Shown piece by piece: positions 34,746 to 47,100 of a stretch of DNA of 64,000 nt; position 1 is the stretch's first letter, and each line of letters begins with the position of its first letter. The stretch comes from Sphagnum compactum. Taxonomy: Eukaryota > Bryophyta > Sphagnopsida > Sphagnales. A model generated the notes under the pieces. The model did not search any database. It saw only the letters and a program-made list of their open reading frames with translations, and was not told the origin of the DNA. The stretch covers positions 14,132,271-14,196,270 of the forward strand of contig OZ234499.1 of the NCBI GenBank assembly GCA_965153455.1, read 5' to 3'. A program made the position numbers and the translations under genes.

Positions 34746-35550
34746 CCCAAAAAAAGAAAAAAGAAAAAGAAAAAGAGCCACATCCCAAGAGAAAGTAGCT
34801 TGTGCTGTTGCAATTTGTAAAAGGGTCTGTAACGTACCTATTCTGCCACGTATTCGAGCCTTTTGTTAATGGCAGTAGAATCAGCCATAGCGGCCGATTA
34901 CTGTGACTTCATACCTTATGTGAAGCCTATTCACGACCTTAGCTAAGCTAATTACGACCTACTAGAGAGACCATTACGCCAAGGAACGGGAAAGACGATT
35001 CCGCCCGACCATGCACATTCTCCAGTCCGTAATGTGCAGCAACGCAGAAGTCCAGGATTGCGAGGAAGAAGACGACGACTGGCGTTCCTCTGCGCTCCAT
35101 CATTCTGGAAACACGCGAGCTCGCATGCACGCACGCACGCACGCACGCACGCGCCAAGATCTTGTCGTGCAGCTCCTCCTGATACATTGCTCATAATGCT
35201 TTAATACGAATTTGCTGAAACTTTTTTCTTCTTGGCTGTAGCTTGTACCCTAAACCCTAGTACCTGTTTTTGTCTTCTTTTGTCGTTGTTGCATCATTGT
35301 ATGAAGTGCTTATGCTTTGCAATGCTCGTACCTGCACTCCATGTTTGCTGTCTGCCTTGAAGCCCTCTCAGTTCATTATTACTGTAAATGGGTACATGTT
35401 GGCCTCTCAGATCGCTTTGCAAATGGGTCAATTCTAGATCATGTTAAGTCTTCTCCTCCTCTCCTTTGTGCAGAACCGTTTTAGTGAGCGCTAGACGAAA
35501 TTCCTGGAGCTGATCTTTGGGGTTTAGGGTTTCGGGTTTCATTGCAGTTC
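34746..35550. other. Upstream region of the exostosin-like gene
   Basis: Intergenic and probable 5' leader. GC rises from about 34.8 kb. It contains a (GCAC)n microsatellite at about 35124-35152. Plant-leader-like CCCTAG and GGTTTAGGGTTT motifs occur near 35250 and 35520, the latter just before the start codon, which suggests the promoter and 5' UTR lie here. Confidence 0.5.
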
Positions 35551-37152
35551 ATGAGACTGTCTAGTCATCCTGCAGAGGCAACTCCAGACCTTGTTGTTCT
35601 TCCCAAACACCAGTTTCATAACGTCTTGAGCGAGATGGCAAAGGAAAGAATCAGGATCCTACTACTGTTCACGGTTCTGGGTCTGGTGATTTTTTGTTGT
35701 ATCACGAGCTTACACTACGCGCCCGGCTTCTCTTGGACTTGTACTTCTTCGATGACGACCCCTAGTCGGGCCTCTAGTAGGAATGTACTCGGGAAACGAC
35801 CTCAGATTCTTTCCGTGTCCGATTCTTCTGGACGTTGCAATTGCTCCATAGTTCTCTACTCCTCAATCCCATCAAGGGATTCATCTCATGAAGTCGAACC
35901 TTCTTTGAATTGTAGTTGCATTCAGGCTACTGATCACACCAGCATCCTGAATCATTCCGATTGCCCCCCGAAGGTTGATCTGCAGAATCCTAGTATCAAA
36001 GAACAGTTGAAGTGCAGTTCTGAAGACACAGTAGTGAAAACGAAGCATGAGTCCCACCCAGCTGCAGCAGGTCCTTGGTATGCACAAGGCAAGGCGTGGC
36101 ACTACCCACCAACATTGCCTCGGTGTTCTATGGATGCTTGCTTCAACTATTCCAGATGCGAGAACAACGTGGGGGCCGATCATGATCTTCTCATCTACTC
36201 TTATGACTCCCCGAGCTCCCCAGTTCGCTACTTCTCGCGGATCAACGAGTCGAAATGGCACACAAACGACCCACAAGCGGCTTGCATCTTCTTCGTCTTC
36301 GTGGATACCACTTACCCATGGCCACCACACCCAAGCTCACTGCCATACTGGAACGGAGGACTCAACCACGTGATCATAAGCTTCGCAGACAAATGGACAC
36401 AATGGGGTCCACACACAGATGCAACAGGATTCGCATCGATCATGGCCAGTGACATTCACGAGACGACGTACAGAGCAGGATTTGACATCAGCATTCCACT
36501 TCCTGGCAAACATCATTTCAGAGAGCTTCAAGAGTTGAAGCCATTGGAAGAACGCAAGTACTTCGCAGCTTTCAGAGGTCTACGCTACTTAGGGTTTGAC
36601 AATGGGTCAGAAGCAGCGATTTTCCGCAGCTTCGATTCTTTCCGCAACATGCACAACGGGAAGGATGTGATCGTTGCAACTTCTTGCAATCATGCCATGA
36701 ACAACATGAAACGCGAGAAGGACCCAATTCTCGGAATCCACTGTGATGAAGACGATGCTCGTCATGCCAACTACAGCTTTACAGATCTGATGAACACCAC
36801 TTTTGGGTTGGTACCTGCAGGGGTGAGTCCAAGCTCCTATCGCTTCATCGAAGTACTCAGCGCCGGAGCAATTCCTGTTCTCATCGCTGACAATTACGTG
36901 AAACCTTTCGATACTCTCATTCACTGGCATCGTTGTTTGATCCAGTTTCCCACGTCGCAAATGCATCGGATCTTGCCTGTACTGCGTGCTCTCACGAAGG
37001 ATGAGCTTGTGCGACGACAACGGAATTGCTTGCGGATTTACCATGGCTTTCTCCGTGACGACGATGCTCTTCTGCAATCGGCAATTCGTGCGTTAAAAGC
37101 TCGCTTTCTTGGAGCCGCTTCTCCCAATTTCAACGACTTCTTCTTCACTTGA
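35551..37152 (+). CDS. Exostosin-family (GT47) glycosyltransferase, EXT-like, single exon
   Basis: An uninterrupted frame of 533 residues. Either the ATG at 35551 or the one at 35635 (Met29) could initiate. A signal-anchor helix (ILLLFTVLGLVIFCCITSL, about residues 34-53) predicts a type II Golgi membrane protein. The lumenal domain has CFNYSRC (~197), DPQAACIFFVFVDTTYPW, LPYWNGGLNHVIISF (~264), FDISIPLPGKHH (~311), RKYFAAFRGLRYLG, and the donor-site block GLVPAGVSPSSYRFIEVLSA (~420) followed by GAIPVLIADNYVKPF. This order matches the GT47 half of animal EXT1/EXT2 more closely than the usual plant GT47 start KIYVYDLP. There is no GT64 domain, so it is not a bifunctional heparan synthase. Donor and acceptor cannot be inferred. 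Composition is clearly more GC-rich than the flanks, as expected for an intronless gene. Confidence 0.85.
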   Translation: MRLSSHPAEATPDLVVLPKHQFHNVLSEMAKERIRILLLFTVLGLVIFCCITSLHYAPGFSWTCTSSMTTPSRASSRNVLGKRPQILSVSDSSGRCNCSIVLYSSIPSRDSSHEVEPSLNCSCIQATDHTSILNHSDCPPKVDLQNPSIKEQLKCSSEDTVVKTKHESHPAAAGPWYAQGKAWHYPPTLPRCSMDACFNYSRCENNVGADHDLLIYSYDSPSSPVRYFSRINESKWHTNDPQAACIFFVFVDTTYPWPPHPSSLPYWNGGLNHVIISFADKWTQWGPHTDATGFASIMASDIHETTYRAGFDISIPLPGKHHFRELQELKPLEERKYFAAFRGLRYLGFDNGSEAAIFRSFDSFRNMHNGKDVIVATSCNHAMNNMKREKDPILGIHCDEDDARHANYSFTDLMNTTFGLVPAGVSPSSYRFIEVLSAGAIPVLIADNYVKPFDTLIHWHRCLIQFPTSQMHRILPVLRALTKDELVRRQRNCLRIYHGFLRDDDALLQSAIRALKARFLGAASPNFNDFFFT

Positions 37153-38059
37153 AGAAACTCTTACTTTGATTTAGTGATCCAAATTGGCATTGGCAGTTAT
37201 AAATTAATTGTTCCCAAACTTCCATCAAATTGGTGCAAATTTCTTGACCTGACCCTTCCCCTTTTTTTTCTTTTTGCCTGTGTTTTCTTGGTGGTTTTTA
37301 TGGTTGTTTTGATTTTTTAGGTTTGTCTTTGGAGTTTTGGAGTCAGATGGTTTTTTCTGGGGGGGAATTTTTTTCATTTTTTGAATTGTTTCCCTAGTGG
37401 TTTTTTTAATTTATTTTTTAAAATCCAGATTTGAAAAAATAAAATTAATAGCCAGATTTCTACAACAGGTTTTCAGCAAGTAGCTAAACTATAAAAGGAT
37501 TCTTTAAATTTTCCGACATTCATATCTGGTCTATAGCCGTATTTGGTTAAATCTTCTTGTGAATGATCACCAGTTTGGCTACATATTCACAAAATTGAAA
37601 AAGAAAAAAAGCCCTAATGTCAGAAACAAAAAATTGATGAAATTACAACCCAAATTTTCAAGGAAATGGATGAATCCAAAGTTAGGGTTGTGCAGAGATC
37701 TGCATTTGTGTTATACTATGGAGCAGGAGGCCCAGTACACTCAATTTTGTAGTGTATTTGAAGGTGCTGTTGCAGAGTGTAAAAGCCCACGAGGGATTTT
37801 GAAAAACAAAGTGCGTGCCAATGTGAGTGGTTTTTCATTGTTTGAAATGAAAAAATGGTATCACTATGGTGGGTTTTCCGTGGGCTTAATGTTAAAGTAA
37901 TGGTTGATCTTTGATGGGATAAGGAAACTATTGAATAAGCAATCGGGTGATTTGGTTCAAGTTTTTTTTGGGGTTTTTTTAAGGGGTACTAAGCAGTATG
38001 TGTATTTAATAATGGTTCTATGGGTGATTTTATATAGTGATCGTTAGGGCGATAGGTCA
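37153..38059. other. 3' flank and intergenic DNA
   Basis: AT-rich. It contains the third copy of the ~60-bp dispersed motif at 37525-37600. A 113-codon open frame at 37559-37900 (+) resembles no family, has many Lys/Gly low-complexity residues and lacks context, so it is not called as a gene. Confidence 0.45.
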
Positions 38060-38335
38060 AACCTTTGTCAAATGTCATGCACAATATTTAGACATTGGTC
38101 ACTCGAGCTAAGTCACATGACATTTAAACATTGGTCATTTAAGCTTGGTCATGTGACATTTAAACATTAGCCACTTAGACATTGGCCACCCGAACTAAGT
38201 CACATGGCATTTAAACATTGACCATTTAAGCTTGGTTGTGTGACATTTAAACATTAGTCACCTAGGTTGGGTGATGTGGCATTTAAACATAAGCCACTTA
38301 GGCTATGCCACATGGCTAGAATTGAAATGACCTAT
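38060..38335. repeat. Tandem repeat of GACATTTAAACATT units
   Basis: Units alternate GTCACATGACATTTAAACAT, TGGTCATTTAAGCTTGG and TAGCCACTTAGAC. About six copies of GGCATTTAAACATT or GACATTTAAACATT are present with ~40-60 bp spacing. Noncoding. Confidence 0.8.
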
Positions 38336-38620
38336 GTTAAACCTAAGTTAGGCCTAAAACTAAGTACCTAGGTCTAGGAGCCTAAATCTTTAAGCCTAGG
38401 CACCTAAACCTAGGTCTAAGAACCTAAAATATGAAGCCTAGGCAATTAGGCTTACTTGTTTAGGAGCTTAGAGTAGGCTTAGGCAACCTAGGCCTACCCT
38501 AGGAACTTATGTGATGTCCCTTCCTAGGTTGCACTTAAAGCTAGGCCTTTAAACTAGGCCTAGATATAAGCCGCCTAAATTAAGTCTACACTTAAGCCAC
38601 TTAGGTGAGAAAATCTTATT
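38336..38620. repeat. CCTAGG-rich low-complexity repeat
   Basis: Dense degenerate array of CCTAGG, CCTAAA and TAGGCCTA words, such as AAGCCTAGGCACCTAAACC. It closely resembles the array at 62200-62960 in word content. Noncoding. Confidence 0.75.
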
Positions 38621-41079
38621 TTATTTTGATTTGACCTTTAAAGTTGGACCATTTCAATTGGTTCATCCCAAGTCACCCTCTTTTTATGAATATTTTTTAT
38701 GTCTTGGATGCTGGGAATGTTTTCATTTATATTTTTCATAATTTGAAAAAGATTGTGTGGTTATGATCATGCTATTAGAACCTACTTCGATGATGAAACA
38801 TTAGAGTGATGTAGGATTTGTTTTTGAGTTTAAGGGTGGATCATGGGGTTCATGTACCCATTGTGTGGTCTTCAGGTTGGGTGGAAAGCTTTTATAAAGA
38901 TTTGATTGCTTGTGCTAAAATTTGGTCACATTGTAATTGTCAAAACATGTTCCTTTAGTTGTCATGCTCACTCGAATAAATGTTTTTTTAGATGATTGGA
39001 CTTCTTAATATGCACATATCTAAAGGTTTTACATTTTATATGTATGTGGAGGTTTTTTCTTGTCATTAACTTAATTCATTTACACATTTTAAGATTCAAC
39101 TTTAATGCAGTTATGATAAAGGGTTCCTTGTTTTGCTTTCAAATTTGTTCTATAAAAATATGTACAATCATTTACTTCTAATGTATATATACTTCTACTA
39201 ATGAATCCTTGTGTAAAGTTCGATCCAATTGCAATACATATTGAAGGCTAGATAATCTCACAAATTTAGGTATGGTTTACATGTTAGTCTCTAGGTATTT
39301 GTTTCTAATTTGTAAAAATGTCAAACAATCTTATATGTTAATGTCATTTCTTATCTTGGCCTTTAAGTTTGACAAGATTCACAATGATTTCTATAGACAT
39401 TATGTCATTGTTTTCCCAAATGAAATCTTAATCTTCACATATTATTTGGATTGAACTTCACAAAATTCTCATTACATATGTTCAAATTCTATCTCCATAA
39501 ATTATATTTTAAATCGTAATATGGTATCCTTCTCTATAATCTATAAGGAGTTACAATATTTTGTAGATTATATTCTTTACTTTTGGCCAGATTAAGGTGT
39601 TGAGTTAGGTCCATTTTAGTTTAAGTTCTCTTCAAAATTATAGATTTGAAATGCGAGTCCAATTTGAAACCAAAAAAAAAAAGCTTATTGAATATATGTC
39701 ATTCCCACACATATTGTTGTTCTAGGAAATTACAACACTTGTCTCCACAACCTTGATTACTAAAACATTGTTCAAGTTATTTGCCCAAAACTTTTTTTTT
39801 CATGCTGAATGTTCTTATTTTCAACATTCACTGGTCATACGACACAATCAATTTCACTACACATTGTTTTGGTAAAACACTTTGATTTTGTCCCAACTTC
39901 ATGTTTTCTCATCTATTTTTCCACATGACAAAGTTTTCCTATTCTTTCTTAAAAGCTTGATTTTACTCTTAAAATCCTTTCCCTCTTAATTCTTTTCACC
40001 GAACCTCTATACATAGGCTTCCCTTTTCATGAAATTTCCTATTTGCCATGCATATTTCTAGACTCTATATAATATCTTGTGCCTTGTTCATGAATACTTG
40101 AACGGTATTGTGAAACTTTCATCTAGACATAGTCAATAGAGCCATGTTCAATTGGTGTAAGGTTCTTTTCATTTGAACCTTGGGTGGACCTTGGTGTAGT
40201 CGAATGTGTGGTTTCTTTGTTGTCACCTGAATTCGACATCACATCTTCTATGAATGTTTGTGGGGTTGCTTTTTCTAAATTGTTAATGGTCATACCTCTG
40301 GCTGGCACCAACTACTCCATATAGTTGCTATAAAAAAGTATAAGTGATTCATATGGATCCTCCTCTAGGTTGGAAACGTTTCTTGGCCAAATTTTTCGAA
40401 GATTGTTTCGTTTATTCTTTTTTCCACCTTGAATCCCAGTAAGTAATCAAATTACTGATTAAAGCTATTTTTGAAATTTTAGATCATTGGGTCTATTGGC
40501 CATGGATTGTTTCCAGGACATTATTGCAAGTTATTTAGAAACTCTAAGACAAAGATTTTTATCATTGTCCCATAAATCTTGTAATCTTGCAAGTGACTTG
40601 AAGATGCCCACTATCCAACCTTTGCTTGGTATTATACATTTACATTCTTCACTTTCCTTCTATCCATAGATGGGTACAAGTCCAAAACTGGTGGTGTTTG
40701 ACAAAAATGTCATGGATATGGATATGGTGACATGCTGCACTTGAACAAATTCTAAATTCTAAATTATGTTACTTTGATTAATCTTTTCAAGCTCACAAAA
40801 AAAAACTTTATTGGATGTTCGAAATGATCCACAGTTCCAAAGAATTACATTTGGTTACATATTTGTATGTGTCGAATTGATAGAACTACATTTATTGATA
40901 TAATGCAAATTATGTGTTTCTTATTGGATTGCTTGCATGGGATTGGCCATTTTAAAACATTTACAAATTGTAGAAAAACCATAAAATCTATTCAGAGATA
41001 TGGTCTTTTTTCCATGTGGAATGAAGAATTTTTCATTTATTATTCCTTGGTCCTACCCTCCAACAACTAAATTGACTAT
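38621..41079. other. Gene-poor AT-rich DNA
   Basis: Long AT-rich stretch. Only short reading frames of random appearance are seen on both strands, and I could not recognise transposon proteins or RNA genes. Confidence 0.5.
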
Positions 41080-44000
41080 CTTAACCTTAACATTGGGTTC
41101 GCAACTATGAGTGAAGCCCAAGGGCCCATGAGGGCAAGAGTGTGTTTAGGTGTGAGACACACTCTCAAAAATGAGGGAAAGTGCAAGGGATGAAGCCTAA
41201 TGACTCCCAAGTGCACTCCCACTTTGGGAGTTGCACTTGTGCGGGAGTTGCAAATGTTCAGAACCTTGGTTAGAAGGGACAACAAGCACCAAATGGGGAC
41301 CCTAGGATACCATTAAAAATGTCTTGAAGTTTAGATGCTTAAACTACCTTCGAATTGTTCATTTAGACCTGATTTGCAGGAGTTATGATAAGAAGAAGGG
41401 GCAAGAGTCAAATTGGGAATTTGACTCTCGACCACAAAGCCCTTGAAAACAAGGGTCAAATGAGGTCCAATTGGAGCTTGCTATACACCATTGGAAAGAT
41501 ATTTTCAAGAGCTATAAGATATTGTCCTCGCATTCTCAAAATAGACTTGCTTTGAGAAAAATATAAACGTTTAAAATTTTGAAACAATAAAAGTCCCAAT
41601 TTTGGGACTTCCACTTTGAAGTCTTAGAGAAAAGTGACATTTGGATGTAGTCCCCATGGAGAGGCATAGAATATACTATAGGGAGGGAAATGGTGCCTCC
41701 TCCCAAAGGTTGCAAGTCGTGTGAAACTTGTGCTTGAAGTTGTCCCTATTAAGTTTGTTGCACCATTTCCATTCGACTTGCACTAACCGCCTTCTTTTCT
41801 TGCTTGTGCAGGTTGATATCATCTTGAACTCTCGCTTGTGAGTTTGTCCTACTCGCATCTTGAAGCTCTAACACACCCTCCTACCCCCAAAGTGTTACGA
41901 ATTAAAGAACGTGCCCCAACACTATTCTTCTTCCGATGTTTCATTCTGGGACCCACCTTTGGGTCCCTTGAAAAGTTTGGGGGCATGTCATTGACCTTAA
42001 AGGACTTGCCAATGTTGATCCCATTTTTTTTGGGTCCTCATGTATAAGCAAATTGTCCATTTTGTGCTTTAAGTCCAACATGGTTTCTCCATGTCATTAG
42101 ACTTTGGACCTTCAAGTAGTTTTCTATGTAGGCCTAATATGGTAGGCAATTAATGCCCATAGGGTTGAGTTGCCCCAACAAATTGTAAAACCAACACCTA
42201 GCACAAGAGGAGGGGGGGGGGACAACTTTAAGGCCGCCCTTGCGAAGGGTCCAATTGGGGCCTACTTTGTAAAGAGTAGATCATGTGCTTATAGTAAGAG
42301 CAAAGAGGCAAATGTTATCAACATTGTCATGACATGTGTTTACACTAGAACCTATAATAGATACAATCATGTTGCCATCCCAAGATCCCATTGAAGAGTT
42401 TATGTTTGCATCCGCTCGAAGACTTGAAGTAGCACACATGGTGGAAATCCAAAACTTGAAGGACATGCATGTTCAAAAAATGGATGTCTTACAAAGCCAG
42501 ATCTTTACCTCCTAAAAAGCCCAAATTGCCAATGAATTCAATACCATTGGTGAATTTATGGACACTCAAACCAAATTCAAGAGTTCAAACTAACATCATG
42601 GCCAAGAGTGGACCTTTTCTTTCCTTATGAGTACCTACAACGTCCTAATGGGTAGATTGGGTCCAAGACGTAGTTTTGGATTGGTAATACACCACCAAAT
42701 AGTTCATGGGCATCAAAATGAAGCTAATCATCAACTCTTGTGGTTAATGCGACAACACTTCACATATGATGACACTATGTGTTACATATGTTTTAACCTC
42801 TTTGGCCTCAAAGGTGGATGGGCTTTAGGAACATCCCACATATGTTCCATCAACCATATTTGATCACCCAAATGTAGATGAAACATTGATGTCCCACTTG
42901 CAAGGCACCATTCCATCAACGTTTATACCACTATTTAATTTAGTTGCATATGTGCCTAGGAGTTGGGAATGCAACTAGGTGCAGTCATACTAACATGTAC
43001 CAAAAGCAATCATAAACGCTACTTAAATTTTTGAACTTTGGATTGTTAAAATATATATATAATAATAATAATTAGTAACCATTTTTTTTTATAAAATGTT
43101 ATTGCGAATACATTATGTACATATCACAAAAATTTGGAATCAATCCAATGAGTGAAAAATATGTATAAAGACTTTTAACCTCTTGTAACCACTACTTAAA
43201 ACTGCATAAAAGCAGCTTAAAAACAATTTTGACACTGAAAACACAATTTGAAAATATTTTTAAAGACATATTTTGAGATTTTTTTAATATATACCTTAAC
43301 ATAATAGTATTAAATTTTTTTAATTTTAATGTTTTTTGAAAGACATATTTAAATTTTTAAAAAAATGTTCTAAAAATAAAACAAAGGTTTAAGGAGGCAT
43401 GTGTGGCTCCTAATAGCATGGTTGGACCCAACCCAACAAATACCCCAATTAATCTTGAAATTAAACCAACTTTTAAATTGTTGAATTAGAAGTACAAAAT
43501 TTGCATAAAATGATGCTAATGCCATTTGGGCATTAATTGTTAATGAACTAGTGGCCATGGTCAAACACTTTCACCCTGATGAAAATGATGGCCATCAACA
43601 TTTTTTTAAACTAACTAATGGGGGTTTATTTTGAGGAAGGAAAAGGAGAATTTCACATTAGAATCCACCACAAAAACAATGGAACTTTGATGATGGACAA
43701 GATGCATGAAAATAACGAAGAAGATCAAAAGTATCAAATGCAATATACATAATTGATGTAACTTTTTATGAATGTGGCATTTGTTAACAAAATGTCGCAT
43801 GAGTGCTAAATCAAAACATAAAAGCCGCATTAAATGGAGTGAACCCCAAGCACAACATTTTCCATGAACAAATTGGGCAAGAACCTAGATTGGTCAATAA
43901 CATGGTTGGCCTGATTCCCAACCTGAATGAAGAACTCACACCCTCAAGACACCCACATCATAGACACCCAAATTTGTGATGGATTCCAAGATTTCTAATG

Positions 44001-44100
44001 AGAGATGGGCCTTCTCTTATCGGCCTTCCACCGCTTGTGCGAAATCCAACTCATATTGGCCCAAAGTAGACCACATAACCCTAAAGGAATATTGTATAGT
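41080..44100 (+). mobile_element. Decayed repeat with broken coding fragments, possibly a retroelement
   Basis: Several plus-strand blocks read like former protein but are interrupted by stops and frame changes. One near 42.38-42.55 kb is helical: FASARRLEVAHMVEIQNLKD followed by VQKMDVLQSQIF. One near 42.84-42.95 kb reads HPTYVPSTIFDHPNVDETLM, one near 43.51-43.60 kb AIWALIVNELVAMVKHFHPD, and one near 43.88-43.97 kb NMVGLIPNLNEELTPSRHPH. The preceding 41.1-41.6 kb has phrases typical of plant LTR or leader repeats, without clear terminal repeats. A coiled-coil gag-like protein of an LTR element is one explanation, but no protease, RT or integrase motif was found. Confidence 0.3.
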
Positions 44101-47100
44101 TCACACATGTTAAGTTCGACATGCATTTAATAATAAAATATATGTTTCACAAGTTAACCCTTGTAATGAACATTGTTTGGAAATTGGTATTAAACAATCT
44201 AAACAACCCAATTTGTCAATCTTACAAAATATTTTATTTATGGAAAACAAATTCAAAAGTAAGTAATTGTTTCATAAACATGTATCAAAGCATAGTGTTT
44301 TGAACTTGTCCACTAACAAACTAGGGTTATCATATGAAGAAAATGTTAAATAGGTTTGGGTGTGGGTGTGAGGAAACAATGTTATGACCAATGACATTGC
44401 TACATTTGATGGTTTGATTTTATTTTTCTTTAGTTATCTTGAATGAACAAAAAGTGCAATGTGTAAAAGGGTTTGGTAGGTTTGTGAGAATTTCAATGGA
44501 CCAATGAAATTGGTAGAAAGGGACCATTATTTTCAATATTCAGCATAATAGGGTTGTATGTAGTTGTGAATAGTTTTTTCTTGTTTTGTTTGGGCCAATG
44601 GGATTGTTGGATTTGGTGGTCTATATATGTTTTCCTAGTTATCTTGAGTGAACTAACAATTCAATGTTAAGTTACAAACTTGGTTTTTAAACATTATTTG
44701 TGTCTTGTGTTTTTGTTTAATCTTAAGATGTTGCCACATTGATAATCATTTTACCCAACAAAGATCAAAATTGTTATGTTATAACTTTCATTTTTTTATT
44801 GAATTTTTTTTTTAAAATTTAAAAATTTTTAATTTTTTTTTTGAAAAATAACTTTTTAATGACCACCATGTCATAATTATTTGTGTTATTGTAAGTAAAT
44901 CATATTTTAATTTCATGAAAAAATTTAGCCACAATGGGCTATAGACCATCTATGAAAATAGGGTTTAAACATGGGTTTTCAATTGGCTCAAAACTCTTCT
45001 ATGTAATGTGGTTGGCACTTTCCTTTGTTTTCTTTCTCTTCTCTTCTCTCTCTCTCTCTCAGAAGCTGTTGAGATTTTGTTCTTGAACAGCTTCTTCTTC
45101 AGTGGAGAGAAAAGTTCTTGTATCTCTCTTTTGTAAATACTTTTCTCCATTCTTCTTTTAAGTTTGCTTCCAATTTTTGGGGTCCATTCTGATAATGTGT
45201 GCAAGTTGATTATGAACAGTGATTTGTGGATGTAGAGGTATTATTGTTGAAGCTGGGTAAGGGACACAAAATGTGCATGATGGTGCTGCTGTGGGCATGG
45301 TACTATAAGCATCTCATCGCCAGAAGCTCCTCACCTTTGATGCCATAATGCTGCTCTATGTTAGTGCTCTGATATCTCTTGAGTTGCAGTGTGGCATTAT
45401 CAGAGTAGTACCCAATCTGTGGTACGACTGTTTTAGATGGCTTGTCATCTGTCCATTCTCCAGAACTGCAATTGTTCTTTTAGAGGCCGAGGAATTTGCT
45501 TTGGGGCACACAAAGCTTTTGCTTTTCGGCAGCTTCTTCTTCAGAAATACATCAACTTCTTTCTGCCGACAGAGTAATAGTTCTTTGAAACAAAGAAATC
45601 GCATACTGGAGTGATGTGAGAGTCTCACTCACATGTTCTTCTACATTTGGAAATGTATCAAGGAATGTAACAGAGAATCATCATCCAAGGTATTAGGTAG
45701 CTTGAAAACAATAGTTGGAAATTACCAAAATACCTTTGGTTCAACTCAGTTGAAAAGATGAGAGAGAAATTCAAAACTAGAAACAGTGGAGAAAATGTGA
45801 TTGTTGTTTGGACCAACAACAAACACACCGATGCAAACGGAAAGTTGTGGGTCTTCTTCTTTTTCTGCCTCTCACCAATTTCACAGAAATGCAGGTTGTA
45901 ATTTCTTAAGAAGTTGAAGCAGTTTGAGGATTTTGTTGTGATTTGGGATTTCAATTGCAAGCAGATAGGTTTGTTTTTTCTCCCTTTTTCTTTGTTGATT
46001 CTTCTTTATGTAAGTAGGAGTTTTTGTTTTTTTAGGGTTTGTTGTGAATTGAAATGGGAAGAAGATCAATGTTTCATTTCTTTCATCCCAAAACTCATTC
46101 ATTAAAGTTGTTTCTGTGTTTTTGGTAGCTATGCTTCAGGATTTGAACCAGACATCTGCAATTCTTCGCATCTACTTTGAATGGAAAAAGGAGCATGAAC
46201 TGTCAGAGTACATATTACACTCCACCTCCGGTTTGATCCTCCTCTTGATTTCATGTTTTGAACATTCATTGAAGATTTCCTGTGAGTTTTCTGGCACAAT
46301 GTTGCATTTGTTATCACTCAAATTCAACACCAGCCACAATCAGGATCCATCTCAAACAGTTTGATGCCTGCACACCTCCTTCACAAGTCTCGTTCATTGT
46401 CTAATTCCACTGAGGCTTGAGAAGAGGCAACATCTGCCATTAGGCAATCAATGCTAATGGCAATTTCTTTTGCATGCTTTTGGGATCATGGCCTCTTCTT
46501 GGCTTCTTCACCCACAAACACTGAGTCATTTGGAAATTGCATCAGAACAAGTCCAGATTATTTTCTGTAGTGATATCTAAAGGGCATCATTATAGAAGTG
46601 GCGGTGACAGACAGATTACCTAGTGGGAAGAAATAGCAACATGTATGTATGTTTTTTATGCTGAAGCATACTTATATACTTTCTCAGCAAAATGTAAGTG
46701 AACAAATCGAAAGCTAGATCTCAGCATTATATAAGCTTCAAATTGAAGACCTTAACAGTCTTGATGTGAAGAAGGTTTGGTTTGTTCTCTCATAATACAT
46801 AATTGGAAGAGCTGAACATGAGGAGGCTTTTATAACTTGACATGATGAACAAGGGAATTTGGGAGATTGGTTTCCATGTTTCTATACTTACCAAAGAACC
46901 CATGAATTTATGACCTTTGATTATCCCATACATATTAATAGCCTTGAATTTGGTTGAAATCCATGGCAATTTGGGTCCTATACCACAACCTAAATATGTT
47001 GCTTAAGAAGAACAATGAATTAAGTCTGTTGATTCAATGTCATTCAGTGGCTCTTGAGCATCATGGTGATTTGCTTTCTTTTCAGAGGTGGACAATTTCT

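Noticed and set aside
36607-37077. 156-codon minus-strand frame
   Set aside because: Antisense shadow of the exostosin-like coding region, which has clear family motifs on the plus strand.
37559-37900. 113-codon open frame after the EXT-like gene
   Set aside because: Lys-rich AT-biased composition, no recognisable motif, no splice or promoter context, and it overlaps a dispersed repeat.
45048-45130. Possible microRNA-like hairpin region near the TC repeat
   Set aside because: No match to plant miRNA families I know and no convincing extended foldback on inspection.
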